NCBI GenBank assembly: GCA_026390345.1
Contig: JAPLGD010000071.1
Location: 1-45,368 of the forward strand
DNA from: Candidatus Bipolaricaulota bacterium
Lineage (GTDB): Bacteria; Bipolaricaulota; Bipolaricaulia; UBA7950; UBA9294
Reading direction: 5' to 3'
DNA length: 45,368 nucleotides
Shown here: in pieces, positions 1 to 8,682 of the stretch
Numbering within the stretch: the first letter of the stretch is position 1
Layout of the letters: the number at the start of each line of letters is the position of its first letter
Translations under genes and position numbers: made by a program
Notes under the pieces: model-generated
What the model was told of the DNA's origin: nothing
Seen by the model: the letters and a program-made list of their open reading frames with translations, nothing else
The model's database searches: none

Positions 1-706
1 CGACCCCACCCACTCTAACGGGCGCGGATTGCCGCCACGGAGTCTCTACGAAGGTCTTCGTACGGAACTCGCGTCCTCCCATGAAGATCCTGGCACAGGC
101 GATCTCTTCGTGCTGCCAGCTTCTCGGCAGGATGTCGGCGAGGGCCTGGCACACTTCGTCCAGAGAGATGCCTTCTCTCTCCGCAATCTCAGAAAGGTCA
201 TAGATGGCCCGCAGCTCCTTGGCGCGCTCGCGGAGCTGGTGCTCCACTTGCTTTCTCGCGGAGACGTCCCGCGCGATGCCGAGGACCAGCCGTCGTCCGC
301 CGATCCTCACGGGGTGGGTCCGGATCTCGACTGGAACCGTACTGCCATCCTTGCGGGAGAGGGTGAACTCGTCCGGCCCGGTTGAATGCCCCAAGAGGTT
401 CCTTGCCAGAAGAGAGGCGGCTCTCAGGACGTCCGCCGGGGAGAGGAGCTTCAGGGAGAGGAAGCTCTTGCCGATAAGCTCGTCTCGTTCGTAGCCGGTC
501 ACTACCTCGGCGGCGGCATTGCCGTCGATGAAGGTTCCCTTGAGGTCGGAGAGGTAGCACCCATCCGGAGCGTCCTCAAACAGGATCTCGAATCTCTCTT
601 CGGAGCCCGCGAGCCGGGCGTTCTCCTGCTCGAGCCGTGCGACGCGCTCGCGCAGGGACTCCGGGTCATCCCGGTGGCCGACGTCGTTCCGTTCTTTGCG
701 ATCCAT
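1..706 (-). CDS. PAS-domain sensor protein, probably histidine kinase (3' end cut by window edge)
   Basis: Reading the minus strand from ATG at 706 gives an open frame of 235 codons running off the left edge without a stop. It begins with a short charged coiled-coil segment (about residues 14-40, heptad-like LRERVARLEQENARL), then a PAS domain (about 42-155) with the usual FEDAPDG and DVSARK boundaries. After that comes a linker and a region of the type found in PAS/GAF sensor kinases (ILPRSWQ, CARI, FRT). The kinase domain would lie outside the window, so kinase activity is inferred. An in-frame TGA lies three codons upstream of the ATG. PAS domains usually sense ligands, redox or oxygen; the ligand cannot be told from the sequence. 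Divergent from the lipid kinase gene. Confidence 0.85.
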   Translation of the reverse strand, partial: MDRKERNDVGHRDDPESLRERVARLEQENARLAGSEERFEILFEDAPDGCYLSDLKGTFIDGNAAAEVVTGYERDELIGKSFLSLKLLSPADVLRAASLLARNLLGHSTGPDEFTLSRKDGSTVPVEIRTHPVRIGGRRLVLGIARDVSARKQVEHQLRERAKELRAIYDLSEIAEREGISLDEVCQALADILPRSWQHEEIACARIFMGGREFRTKTFVETPWRQSAPVRVGGV

Positions 707-822
707 AGCCCGCTTTCAGCAGATTTGCTGCTCTCTTGTCTAGTCTACCGCATGTCCATCGGCTAGGGGAGCACCCGAGAGCCCGTCAACCTTCGGGGAC
801 ATCGGCGCAGGCGGGCCGGGCT

Positions 823-851
823 TTGACAAGGGAGAGCTCTTCCCTCACCAT
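823..851 (+). promoter_or_regulatory. candidate promoter for the lipid kinase gene
   Basis: A perfect -35 TTGACA at 823-828 is followed after 17 bp by CACCAT (3 of 6 matches to TATAAT), about 75 bp before the start codon at 927. The -10 is poor, so this is tentative. Confidence 0.3.
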
Positions 852-926
852 GAAAGCCAACTCGGGTGGGCGGGGCGCGCTCGGGGGAGTGTCCCACACG
901 CATAGGATGAGGAGGAACGAACGAGC

Positions 927-1865
927 ATGAGACGATACTTCGTCATCGTCAATCCGGTGTCCGGGCGGGGCGACGGGGTAAAGGCGATTCCGCACGTCGA
1001 GCGAGAGCTTCGAGCTGTCGGCCTCGACTTCCAGCTCGTCCAAACCGAGCGCCCGTGGCACGCCGCGGAGTTGGCGCGGAAGGCGTCGGCCGACGGGTTT
1101 GACGTCGTGGTCTCTGTCGGTGGAGACGGCACGGCGAACGAGGTGTTGAACGGCCTGATGCAGGCGAAGGATGCGGACGGACGATGTGCCGTCATGGGTG
1201 TCCTCTGCGTAGGACGGGGCAACGACTTTGCGTTCGGCGTCGGCGTGCCTCGGGATCTCGCCCCGGGGTGCCAGGCTCTCGCCGGGGACCATGTGCGGGC
1301 CATCGATGTCGGGCGCGTGAGCGGCGGCGACTATCCGAACGGCCGCTACTTCGGAAACGGCGTTGGCATCGGGTTTGACACGATCGTCGGTTTTGAGGCC
1401 CAGAAGCTGAAGCACGTCCATGGGTTCGCGGCGTACCTGATCGGCGCGCTCAAGGCGATCTTCCTCTACTTCCGCGCCCCCCTCGTGCGAATCATCTGCG
1501 ACGAGCGCACGATCGAGCAGCGGGCCCTCTTGGTCTCGATCATGAACGGGCGCCGCATGGGAGGTGGGTTCCTCATGGCGCCGCAAGGGAAGTCCGACGA
1601 CGGTCGGCTCGACCTCTGCATCGCCGGGCAGTTGACGCGACGAGGCGTGCTGGCGCTGATGCCGCGGTTCATGAAAGGGACGCAGGGGACGCACCCGGCC
1701 ATCACGACGCTTCAGTCTCGACGGGTCTCCGTGGAGGCCATCGATGGGTCGCTGCCGGCGCACGCGGACGGGGAGACGATCTGCGAGGCGGGCGCGCGGC
1801 TGGACGCGGAGATCCTTCCGAAGCGGATCTCGATTCTCGTGCCGAACGAGGCGGTGGAATCGTGA
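927..1865 (+). CDS. Diacylglycerol kinase family lipid kinase
   Basis: A 312-residue cytosolic/peripheral lipid kinase of the DgkB/YegS fold. The ATP-binding GGDGT signature is at residues 65-69, after an NPVSG motif at 9-13 typical of this family; the C-terminal half holds the beta-sandwich domain. Family members phosphorylate diacylglycerol or related lipids. The start is supported by AGGAGG ending about 12 bp before the ATG. The stop overlaps the GTG start of the downstream acyltransferase, so the two are translationally coupled. A kinase making phosphatidate next to a PlsC-type acyltransferase fits a phospholipid synthesis or recycling pair. The exact lipid substrate is not determined. 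Confidence 0.92.
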   Translation: MRRYFVIVNPVSGRGDGVKAIPHVERELRAVGLDFQLVQTERPWHAAELARKASADGFDVVVSVGGDGTANEVLNGLMQAKDADGRCAVMGVLCVGRGNDFAFGVGVPRDLAPGCQALAGDHVRAIDVGRVSGGDYPNGRYFGNGVGIGFDTIVGFEAQKLKHVHGFAAYLIGALKAIFLYFRAPLVRIICDERTIEQRALLVSIMNGRRMGGGFLMAPQGKSDDGRLDLCIAGQLTRRGVLALMPRFMKGTQGTHPAITTLQSRRVSVEAIDGSLPAHADGETICEAGARLDAEILPKRISILVPNEAVES

Positions 1866-2545
1866 GCGGGACGGCCCTCCTGCTCAACGGAGTGGAGAGC
1901 GCGCTCGTCCGGCTCCTGTGCCGGGTTGACGATGCAGAACTGGCGAAGATCCCGCTACGCGGACCGCTCATCCTCGTTTCGAATCACGTCAACTTCCTCG
2001 AGATCCCCGTTCTGCATTCGCGACTTCGCCCTCGCCAGGTTGTGGGATTGGCGAAGGTAGAGTCCTGGAACAACCCGCTTCTCGGCTGGCTGTTCAGCCG
2101 ATGGGGCGCGATTCCCGTCCGGCGTGGCGAGGCGGACATCGCCGCGCTGCGAGCGAGTCTCGACGTTTTGCGCCAAGGAGGGATCCTCGTCGTCGGTCCG
2201 GAGGGAACGCGGAGTCGTGACGGGCGGCTTCGGCGGGGACACCCGGGGGTGGTCACGCTGGCCGTGAAGAGCGGGGCGCCCGTGTTGCCGATGGTTTTCT
2301 ACGGCGGAGAGAGGTTCGGCCATCAGGTCCGGCGCCTTCGTCGGACGCCGTTTCACGTGGTCGTCGGAGAGCCGTTCCGCGTTGAGCCGAAGGCGCCGAG
2401 ACTCACCCACGAAGTCCGTCAGAACGTTGCCGACGAGATCATGTACCAGATCGCGTCCCTCCTACCGCCTGCGTATCGGGGCGTGTACGCGGATCTTCGG
2501 CCGGAAGGCCCGATTCACCTGCAGTTCAACCCGGCCTCCTCGTAG
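1862..2545 (+). CDS. plsC: 1-acyl-sn-glycerol-3-phosphate acyltransferase (PlsC family)
   Basis: A 227-residue PlsC/LPLAT protein that would acylate lysophosphatidate at the inner membrane face. Start is GTG, overlapping the stop of the lipid kinase by 4 bp. Motif I reads NHVNFLE at 41-47, so the usual H-x4-D is H-x4-E here. Motif III is EGTRS at 114-118, followed by the typical G-x2-G-V segment, and motif IV lies around VLPMVFYG. The conservative Asp-to-Glu change in the catalytic dyad is notable, but the rest of the fold looks intact. Ends convergently with the MFS gene, with a small T-less hairpin between. Confidence 0.88.
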   Translation: MSGTALLLNGVESALVRLLCRVDDAELAKIPLRGPLILVSNHVNFLEIPVLHSRLRPRQVVGLAKVESWNNPLLGWLFSRWGAIPVRRGEADIAALRASLDVLRQGGILVVGPEGTRSRDGRLRRGHPGVVTLAVKSGAPVLPMVFYGGERFGHQVRRLRRTPFHVVVGEPFRVEPKAPRLTHEVRQNVADEIMYQIASLLPPAYRGVYADLRPEGPIHLQFNPASS

Positions 2546-2587
2546 CCGGGCTCTGCGCCTCGCGCGAGCCCGCGCCGTGCGGGCGGG

Positions 2588-3853
2588 CTAGGCGTGCCGC
2601 GACTCGTCGGACGGGAGGGGCTCCGGGATGATGGGGGCGTCCGCTGTCTCGGCCGTCCGCCGGAAGAAGACGTACGTCAGCACGATCGACGTCACGTAGA
2701 AGCTGGCCGTGATCAAGAAGAGGGGCGAGAACCCCGCAGCGACCTGGATGTGGCCGCTGACCCAGGACGACAGCGCCCACCCTGCATTCCACGCGAGCAT
2801 CACGAGGCTTGCGGTCAGCGGCCGGAGTTCGCCCGGGACGATCCCCATGATGTAGGCGGGGAGGAGCGGAGAGCTCATGTTCATCAGCGCCGTGCGAATG
2901 AGGTAGCTCGTGGCCGAGACGCCGGCGCTCGGAACGAAGCCCATCGCGAGCAGGAATGGGATCGACATTGCCTGCGTCAGCACGATGGCGCGAATCTTGC
3001 CCATCCGGGCGGCGGCGAGGGGCGCCAGGATGGCGGCAATTCCCGTGAAGAGCGACGAGGCCGCGAAGACAGCTCCCAGGGCAGGATCGGGCAGGTTGAA
3101 GCGCAGGCGATAGAAGACGTTGAGGAAGGGCATGAGCATGCCGGCTCCCAACGAGCCTGTGATCTCGATGGCGAGAACCTTCGCAAGCAGCGAGCGATGG
3201 GCCGTGACGTCGCGGGCCTTGAGGGTCTCCTTCCGCGCGCCGTGGAGTCCGCGGAGTCGCGCGATGGGATACAGCGCGGTGAGGGTCACAACCATCGAGA
3301 CGAGGAGGACGCCGCGGTAGGCGGAGAGGCCGGCAAGGAAGTCAGGAGCGACGGCGCGGAGCGCTAGGGGCAAGTACCCGCCGACCAGGTTGGCGAACAC
3401 CCCGGCGAACGTGCCGAACGCGAACTGAACTCCGAAGAGGTGGGTCCTCGTCTTCTCCGTGCTGATGGCCACCATCAGCGGCGAGGAGGCGACGGAAGTG
3501 AGTGCGGATCCGAAGCCGGAGAGGATGGCGGCGGCGATCAGGATGCCTTGGTTGGGGAGCGCCGCGCACCCCAGGAGGGCGATCGCGATCAGGACGCAGC
3601 CGAGGAGAAGGCCGCGGCGATAGCCGAGGCGCGGAAGCACCATCCCGATCGGAATGGCGGCGATCGCCGTCACCAGGGCCGGAAGGCTCGCGAGGAGGCC
3701 AACGAACGCCTGGTCGTAGCCGAGAGACAGGACATAGAGGTTGAAGAACAGGTACTGAAGGCCGCTGGTCACACCCAGGAGAACGGTGGCGGCGAGGTAG
3801 AGGCGTGCGTTGGCCGAGAACTCCCGGACGGCGGTGCGGTACTCCCGGAACAT
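2588..3853 (-). CDS. MFS transporter
   Basis: An integral membrane protein of about 421 residues with roughly 12 hydrophobic segments and a mid-protein charged loop, the layout of the major facilitator superfamily. Between TM2 and TM3 there is an M-V-L-P-R-L-G-Y-R-R-G stretch matching the MFS loop 2-3 signature. The likely start is ATG 3853 (MFREYRTAV), because AGGGGG sits 4-5 bp upstream; an ATG at 3856 and a TTG at 3871 are alternatives. The gene begins within 20 bp of the transketolase stop and is probably co-transcribed with it. Substrate unknown; a sugar or drug exporter are both possible. Confidence 0.85.
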   Translation of the reverse strand: MFREYRTAVREFSANARLYLAATVLLGVTSGLQYLFFNLYVLSLGYDQAFVGLLASLPALVTAIAAIPIGMVLPRLGYRRGLLLGCVLIAIALLGCAALPNQGILIAAAILSGFGSALTSVASSPLMVAISTEKTRTHLFGVQFAFGTFAGVFANLVGGYLPLALRAVAPDFLAGLSAYRGVLLVSMVVTLTALYPIARLRGLHGARKETLKARDVTAHRSLLAKVLAIEITGSLGAGMLMPFLNVFYRLRFNLPDPALGAVFAASSLFTGIAAILAPLAAARMGKIRAIVLTQAMSIPFLLAMGFVPSAGVSATSYLIRTALMNMSSPLLPAYIMGIVPGELRPLTASLVMLAWNAGWALSSWVSGHIQVAAGFSPLFLITASFYVTSIVLTYVFFRRTAETADAPIIPEPLPSDESRHA

Positions 3854-3871
3854 CATTCCCCCTGGCTTCAA

Positions 3872-5920
3872 CTACGGCGCAACCAGACGGCGTGCGGCCT
3901 CGACGACGGCATCGACGGTAAGGCCGAGCTTCTCGAACACCTCTCCCGCCGGCGCGCTTGCTCCGAACCGATCCACGCCGAGCGCGATGCCGCGATCCCC
4001 GACGTAGCGCTCCCAGCCGAGGGTCCTTCCCGCCTCGACGGAGACCCGGGCCGGGACGGCGGAAGGGAGCACCGAGTCTCGGTACGAATCGCTCTCGCAC
4101 TCGAAGAGCTCCCAGCTTGGCATGGACACGACGCGCACGCGTACCCCGTCGGCGGCAAGCGTTCTCGCGGCGCTCATCGCGAGCGACACCTCCGATCCCG
4201 TCGCCACGAGAATCACCTGAGGAGACGGAGCGGAATCCCAAAGGACGTAGGCGCCATGGCGCACGTCGGCGGGTCCGGTCTTGGGGCGGTCGAGCGTGGG
4301 CAGGTTCTGGCGCGTCAGCACAAGGACCGTCGGGCCGTCGCGACGCTCGAGGGCGATGCGCCATGCCTGCGTCGTCTCGTTCGCGTCGGCCGGGCGCAGC
4401 ACGACAAGGTCTGGGATCAGACGGAGGCTCATGAGTTGCTCCACCGGCTGGTGCGTCGGGCCGTCCTCGCCGACGCCGATCGAGTCGTGCGTGAAGACGA
4501 AGACCGTCGGGTAGTGGGACAGCGCCGCGAGACGGATCGGCGCTCGCATGTAGTCGGCGAACGCGAGGAACGTGGCGGCGTAGGAGATGAGGCCCCCATG
4601 CTGTGCGATCCCGTTCGCGATGGCGCCCATGGCGTGCTCGCGCACGCCGAAGTGCAGGTTGCGGCCGGCGTACGATCCGAATGGCCCCACGGCGCCCTGC
4701 CCGGCGGTAGGCCGCTGATCCGACTCGAAGTCGCCGGCGGTGCGGAGCCAGGTAAGCGTCGACGGATTGAGGTCGGCGGAACCGCCGATGAGCTCGGGGA
4801 GGACCGGAGCCACGGCCTGCAAGACCGCCTCGGAGGCCTTGCGCGTCGCGAGTCCCTTGGCGTCGGTCGGGAAGGTGGGGAGGACGCTGTCCCACGCGGG
4901 GGGCAGCTCTGCTTGCATCCTTCGTAGGAACTCGGCGGCGAGGTCGGGCAACGCGTCGCGGTATGCGTCGAACGTCTGAGTCCAGTTCGCGTGGGCCGTG
5001 GCCGCGCGGCGTGCGAGTGACGCGACGTGGGCACGCACGTCATCGGGGACGTAGAACGGCGGGGTTTCTGGCCATCCGAGGGCGGCCTTCGCCTTGCGCG
5101 TCTCCTCCGGGCCGAGTGGCGAGCCGTGGGCCCCGTACGTGTTCTGCTTCGTGGGAGCGCCGTACCCGATGATGGTCTTGACCTCAATCAGCGCCGGCCG
5201 ATCGCTCTCCGCCTCGGCGGCCGCGATTGCGCGGTCGAGGGCCTCGAGGTCGTTCCCGTCGGCGACCCGCTCGACGCGCCACCCGGCGGCCTGGAAACGC
5301 TCCGCGACGTCCTCCGACGTCGACAGCGACGTCGAGCCGGCAAGGCAGATGTCGTTCGAGTCGTAGAGGACGACCAGCTTTCCGAGGCGCAGGTGGCCGG
5401 CGAGGGCGGCGGCCTCGTAGGAGACTCCCTCCATCAGGTCGCCGTCGCCGACCAGGGCGAACGTCCTGTGGCCGACGACGGAGTGACCGGGGCGGTTGAA
5501 GACGGCGCCGAGATGCCGTTCGGCGATGGCGAGACCGACGGCGTTCGCGATTCCTTGACCGAGCGGTCCGGTCGTGACCTCAACCCCCGGCGTGCGTCCA
5601 CTCTCCGGGTGGCCCGGGGTCCTGCTTCCCCACTGGCGGAACCGCTCGAGCTCGGCGAGCGACACGTCGTACCCGAACAGGTGAAGAAGGGAGTACAGGA
5701 GCGCGGAGCCGTGACCGGCGGAGAGAACGAACCGGTCTCGGTCGGGCCACGCAGGGTCGCTTGGGTCGTAGCGCAGGTGTCGGGACCAGAGAGCGTACGC
5801 CATCGGCGCGGCTCCGAGAGGCAGGCCTGGATGGCCGGAGTTGGCCCTCTCGATGGCGTCAACCGATAGGAAGCGCAACGCATTCACGCAGCGTCCGTCG
5901 AGCGTCCGTTCCTGGGTCAT
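3872..5920 (-). CDS. tkt: Transketolase
   Basis: A full-length 682-residue thiamine-diphosphate enzyme moving two-carbon units in the non-oxidative pentose phosphate pathway. Visible signatures are SGHPG at 28-32 (His30 active site), the TPP/metal-binding GDGD at 158-161, a GPLGQG loop at 118-123, and the REH catalytic glutamate motif near 425 in the pyrimidine domain. A C-terminal transketolase domain is present. The upstream minus-strand region has a perfect TTGACA. It faces the aldolase gene across a 158-bp divergent gap, so two central carbon genes share a control region. Confidence 0.97.
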   Translation of the reverse strand: MTQERTLDGRCVNALRFLSVDAIERANSGHPGLPLGAAPMAYALWSRHLRYDPSDPAWPDRDRFVLSAGHGSALLYSLLHLFGYDVSLAELERFRQWGSRTPGHPESGRTPGVEVTTGPLGQGIANAVGLAIAERHLGAVFNRPGHSVVGHRTFALVGDGDLMEGVSYEAAALAGHLRLGKLVVLYDSNDICLAGSTSLSTSEDVAERFQAAGWRVERVADGNDLEALDRAIAAAEAESDRPALIEVKTIIGYGAPTKQNTYGAHGSPLGPEETRKAKAALGWPETPPFYVPDDVRAHVASLARRAATAHANWTQTFDAYRDALPDLAAEFLRRMQAELPPAWDSVLPTFPTDAKGLATRKASEAVLQAVAPVLPELIGGSADLNPSTLTWLRTAGDFESDQRPTAGQGAVGPFGSYAGRNLHFGVREHAMGAIANGIAQHGGLISYAATFLAFADYMRAPIRLAALSHYPTVFVFTHDSIGVGEDGPTHQPVEQLMSLRLIPDLVVLRPADANETTQAWRIALERRDGPTVLVLTRQNLPTLDRPKTGPADVRHGAYVLWDSAPSPQVILVATGSEVSLAMSAARTLAADGVRVRVVSMPSWELFECESDSYRDSVLPSAVPARVSVEAGRTLGWERYVGDRGIALGVDRFGASAPAGEVFEKLGLTVDAVVEAARRLVAP

Positions 5921-5966
5921 CGTTTCCCCCGCTTTTCGGACCCCATCGCACTTCGGGGCCGGCGAG

Positions 5967-5995
5967 ACTTTCGCCTACGCGGGAGGGGGTGTCAA
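5967..5995 (-). promoter_or_regulatory. candidate tkt promoter
   Basis: On the minus strand a perfect TTGACA (5995-5990) is followed after 17 bp by GAAAGT (5972-5967), 3 of 6 matches to TATAAT. Position fits a leader of about 40 nt before tkt. Confidence 0.3.
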
Positions 5996-6000
5996 GCGCC

Positions 6001-6028
6001 TTGCTGAGATATCTGTTTCCGGTAGACT
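6001..6028 (+). promoter_or_regulatory. candidate fba-pfk promoter
   Basis: TTGCTG (6001-6006), 16-bp spacer, TAGACT (6023-6028). Transcription would start near 6035 and read the aldolase gene from 6079. Confidence 0.38.
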
Positions 6029-6078
6029 TGCGCCTGGGTCAGTCGACCGCAACGCGGGTCTAGGGGAGGTGTGTGCTG

Positions 6079-7083
6079 ATGCCCTTTCGTGGAGGAGTCG
6101 CGCTCCGGGAGGCGTACCGACGCGCAGAGGCTCGTGGCTACGCCTTCATGGCCAACAACATCGCCGAATCCAACACCCTGGTCGGGTTGCTGGACGCGTA
6201 TGCCGGGGCCAAGTCCGATCTGCTCGTGCAGGTGAGTCCCGGAGCCGCGAAGTTCGCGGGTGCCGGGGGCAAGGTCGCCGGGCTCAGGGCCCTCGCGGGG
6301 CTCGTCCACGTGCTCGCCGCACCGCGGCCAATCGCGGTGTTCCTCAATCTGGACCACTTCACGACGGGAGAGATGGACCTGATCGACCTCGCGATCCGCG
6401 AGCGGCTGGTGTCGTCGATCATGATCGACGCGTCGAAGGAGAGCTTCGACGAGAACGTCCGAATCAGCCGAGACGTGGTTCGACGGGCCGAGGGGAGCGG
6501 GATCCTTGTGGAGGCGGAGCTCGGCAAGATCCGCGGCGTCGAAGACGAGATTGCATCCAGCGACGCCTTCTATACGCACCCCGACGAGGCGGTCGAGTTC
6601 GTCCGCGCGAGCGGCGCCGACCTCTTGGCGATCTCGATCGGCACGGAGCACGGCGTCTCGAAAGGGGAGGACATCAAGCTGCGCCTCGACCTCGCGAAGG
6701 AGATCCAGGCGAAGCTTGCGAAAGCAAAGCTCTCGACGCCCCTCGTCCTCCACGGCTCGTCAGGGCTGCTTCCCGATCAGGTGCGAGCGGTGATTCAGTA
6801 CGGAATTCGAAAGCTGAACAAGGACACGCACTACCAGTACGTCTACGCGCGGACCGCGTGTGAGTTCTACAAGGGTCACGTTGCGGACATCATCCCTCCG
6901 GAGGGAACGGAGGACGACGTCGTGAACCTGTTCCCCGGAGGGACGTGGAGCCCCAACAAGAAGGTCTTCGATCCCCGTGTGGTGGGGAAGGCCATTCAGG
7001 ATGGGATCCGAGGTATCGCGCTCGCCTTGCTCGAACAGGCGGGCAGCGGCGGGCAGACGCTCGGAGACGAGGAGGATTCGTGA
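6079..7083 (+). CDS. fba: Class II fructose-1,6-bisphosphate aldolase
   Basis: A zinc-dependent class II aldolase of about 334 residues, interconverting fructose-1,6-bisphosphate with dihydroxyacetone phosphate and glyceraldehyde-3-phosphate. Seen: the NLDH segment with the catalytic Asp and zinc His, a metal-site E(A)ELG, the GTEHG zinc loop and the HGSSG phosphate-binding turn. ATG 6079 lies 10 bp after GGAGG; an in-frame GTG at 6073 is an alternative. The stop overlaps the downstream phosphofructokinase start by one base (TGATG), so the two are coupled. The related tagatose/KDG aldolase family cannot be excluded, but the pairing with pfk favours glycolysis or gluconeogenesis. Confidence 0.9.
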   Translation: MPFRGGVALREAYRRAEARGYAFMANNIAESNTLVGLLDAYAGAKSDLLVQVSPGAAKFAGAGGKVAGLRALAGLVHVLAAPRPIAVFLNLDHFTTGEMDLIDLAIRERLVSSIMIDASKESFDENVRISRDVVRRAEGSGILVEAELGKIRGVEDEIASSDAFYTHPDEAVEFVRASGADLLAISIGTEHGVSKGEDIKLRLDLAKEIQAKLAKAKLSTPLVLHGSSGLLPDQVRAVIQYGIRKLNKDTHYQYVYARTACEFYKGHVADIIPPEGTEDDVVNLFPGGTWSPNKKVFDPRVVGKAIQDGIRGIALALLEQAGSGGQTLGDEEDS

Positions 7084-8111
7084 TGATGCGTGCTGGGGTT
7101 CTCTCGGGAGGCGGCGACTCTCCGGGGATCAACGCGGCACTCCGGTCGATCGTGCGGTTTGGGGCGAAGCACGGGGTCGAGGTTGTCGGGTTTCTCGAAG
7201 GATGGCGAGGACCGCTGGAGAACCTCGTTCGGCCGCTCTCGATGAGCGACGTGTCGGGAATCCTGCAGGTCGGCGGAACCATCCTGGGAACATCCCGCAC
7301 GAACCCGTTCCGCATCGACGGCGGCGCCGAACGAGTGCTCGAGAACCTGAAGAGGAACAAGCTGGACTTCCTTATCGCCATCGGCGGCGACGACACGATG
7401 GGCGTCGCCCACCGCCTCGCGGGAAAGGGCCTGAACGTCGTCGGCATTCCCCAGACGATCGACAACGACATCGCGATGACCGACTACTCCCTCGGGTTCT
7501 CCTCCGCGCTCGAGGCCGTGACCGATGCGATGGACCGACTCCACACGACGGCCGCGTCGCACAACCGCGTGTTGATCCTCGAGGTCATGGGTCGCGACGC
7601 GGGTTGGCTCAGCCTGATGGGTGGAGTGGCCGGCGGAGCGGACGTGATCCTCGTTCCGGAGAAGCGGTTCTCGGTGGACGCGATCTACCGTCGAATCCAG
7701 CAGCGGGAAGCGCAGAAGAAGCACTTCAGCATCATCATCGTCGCCGAGGGATCGAGACCGGAGGGGTGCGACGACCAGGTCGTCGCGGAGGCGGAGGTCG
7801 ACGCCTTCGGCCACGCCCGGCTCGGAGGCATCGGGCAGTACCTCGCCAACGAGCTGTCGGACCGGATGCACGTGCCGGTGCGCGTCACGAACCTGGCGTA
7901 CCTGCAACGGGGCGGGAGTCCCGCCCCGTTCGACCGCATCCTCGCGACGCGGTTCGGCGCCGCAGCGATCGAGTTCGCCCTGGAGCGGAAGTTCGACGTG
8001 ATGACGGCGCTCCAAGGGATCCGCATCATGCCGGTGCCGCTCGGCGAAGCCCTCGCGAAGCCCCGACCGATCGAGGACTGGCTCTTCTACCTCATCGACC
8101 TGTTCGAGTAG
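7083..8111 (+). CDS. pfkA: 6-phosphofructokinase, possibly pyrophosphate-dependent
   Basis: A 342-residue phosphofructokinase with the N-terminal GGGDSPG loop at 9-15, the phosphoryl-donor site GGDDT at 101-105 and the catalytic TIDND at 125-129. In the family, a Gly at the third GGD-x position goes with ATP and Asp goes with pyrophosphate. Here it is Asp (GGDDT), which favours PPi or the mixed group. The second determinant, usually Gly (ATP) or Lys (PPi) before TIDND, is Gln (PQTIDND), so donor use is uncertain. Start is one of two adjacent ATGs (7083 or 7086). Forms a two-gene unit with the aldolase and ends convergently with the oxidoreductase gamma gene. Confidence 0.93.
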   Translation: MMRAGVLSGGGDSPGINAALRSIVRFGAKHGVEVVGFLEGWRGPLENLVRPLSMSDVSGILQVGGTILGTSRTNPFRIDGGAERVLENLKRNKLDFLIAIGGDDTMGVAHRLAGKGLNVVGIPQTIDNDIAMTDYSLGFSSALEAVTDAMDRLHTTAASHNRVLILEVMGRDAGWLSLMGGVAGGADVILVPEKRFSVDAIYRRIQQREAQKKHFSIIIVAEGSRPEGCDDQVVAEAEVDAFGHARLGGIGQYLANELSDRMHVPVRVTNLAYLQRGGSPAPFDRILATRFGAAAIEFALERKFDVMTALQGIRIMPVPLGEALAKPRPIEDWLFYLIDLFE

Positions 8112-8140
8112 GGGGCCCGCGACGCCGGAGCGCCGGCGGG

Positions 8141-8680
8141 CTAGGAGACGGCGCCGTATCCGCCGTCGAGCGCCTTGTCGTTCATCGGGACGAACTTGCC
8201 CTTGCCGGAGTCCTCGAGCGCCTTCGCCATCGCCCGCTTGACCGCATCGAGCGGCACCGTGTCCGCTGCGCGCAGGTAGGCGCCGAGGGCGACCATGTTC
8301 ACGACCCGGGCGTCGCCGAGCTTCAGAGCGATGTCGTTGATCGGCACGTAGTGCGCGGCGACGTCCTTCCGCCCGACCTTTCGGTCGATCAGAGAGGCGT
8401 TGACGATGATAATGCCGCCCTTGGCGACGGTGGCCTCGAACTTCTCAAGCGACGGTCGGTTGAGAACGATCAAGGCGTCCGGCTCGTCGACGATCGGCGA
8501 ACCGACGGGAGCATCGGACAGGACGACGGTGCAGTTGGCCGTTCCGCCGCGCATCTCCGGTCCGTACGACGGGAGCCACGTCACCTCGAGTCCGTGGTCC
8601 ATCCCCGCCTGCGCCAGGATCTTTCCCGCCAGCAGCACACCCTGCCCGCCGAAGCCCGCGATGATGACCGAGCGTTCCAT
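8141..8680 (-). CDS. 2-oxoacid:ferredoxin oxidoreductase, gamma subunit
   Basis: A 179-residue protein of the pyruvate/ketoisovalerate oxidoreductase catalytic (gamma) domain family. It opens with IIAGFGGQGV at residues 5-14, the family hallmark, and has a SYGPEMRGG segment near 39-47. The ATG at 8680 starts the homologous region; longer reading upstream would lie inside the beta gene. It lies 2 bp after the beta-subunit stop and is the last gene of the delta-alpha-beta-gamma set. The complex decarboxylates a 2-oxoacid to the acyl-CoA and reduces ferredoxin in the cytosol. Substrate is not certain from this subunit. Confidence 0.92.
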   Translation of the reverse strand: MERSVIIAGFGGQGVLLAGKILAQAGMDHGLEVTWLPSYGPEMRGGTANCTVVLSDAPVGSPIVDEPDALIVLNRPSLEKFEATVAKGGIIIVNASLIDRKVGRKDVAAHYVPINDIALKLGDARVVNMVALGAYLRAADTVPLDAVKRAMAKALEDSGKGKFVPMNDKALDGGYGAVS

Positions 8681-8682
8681 CG

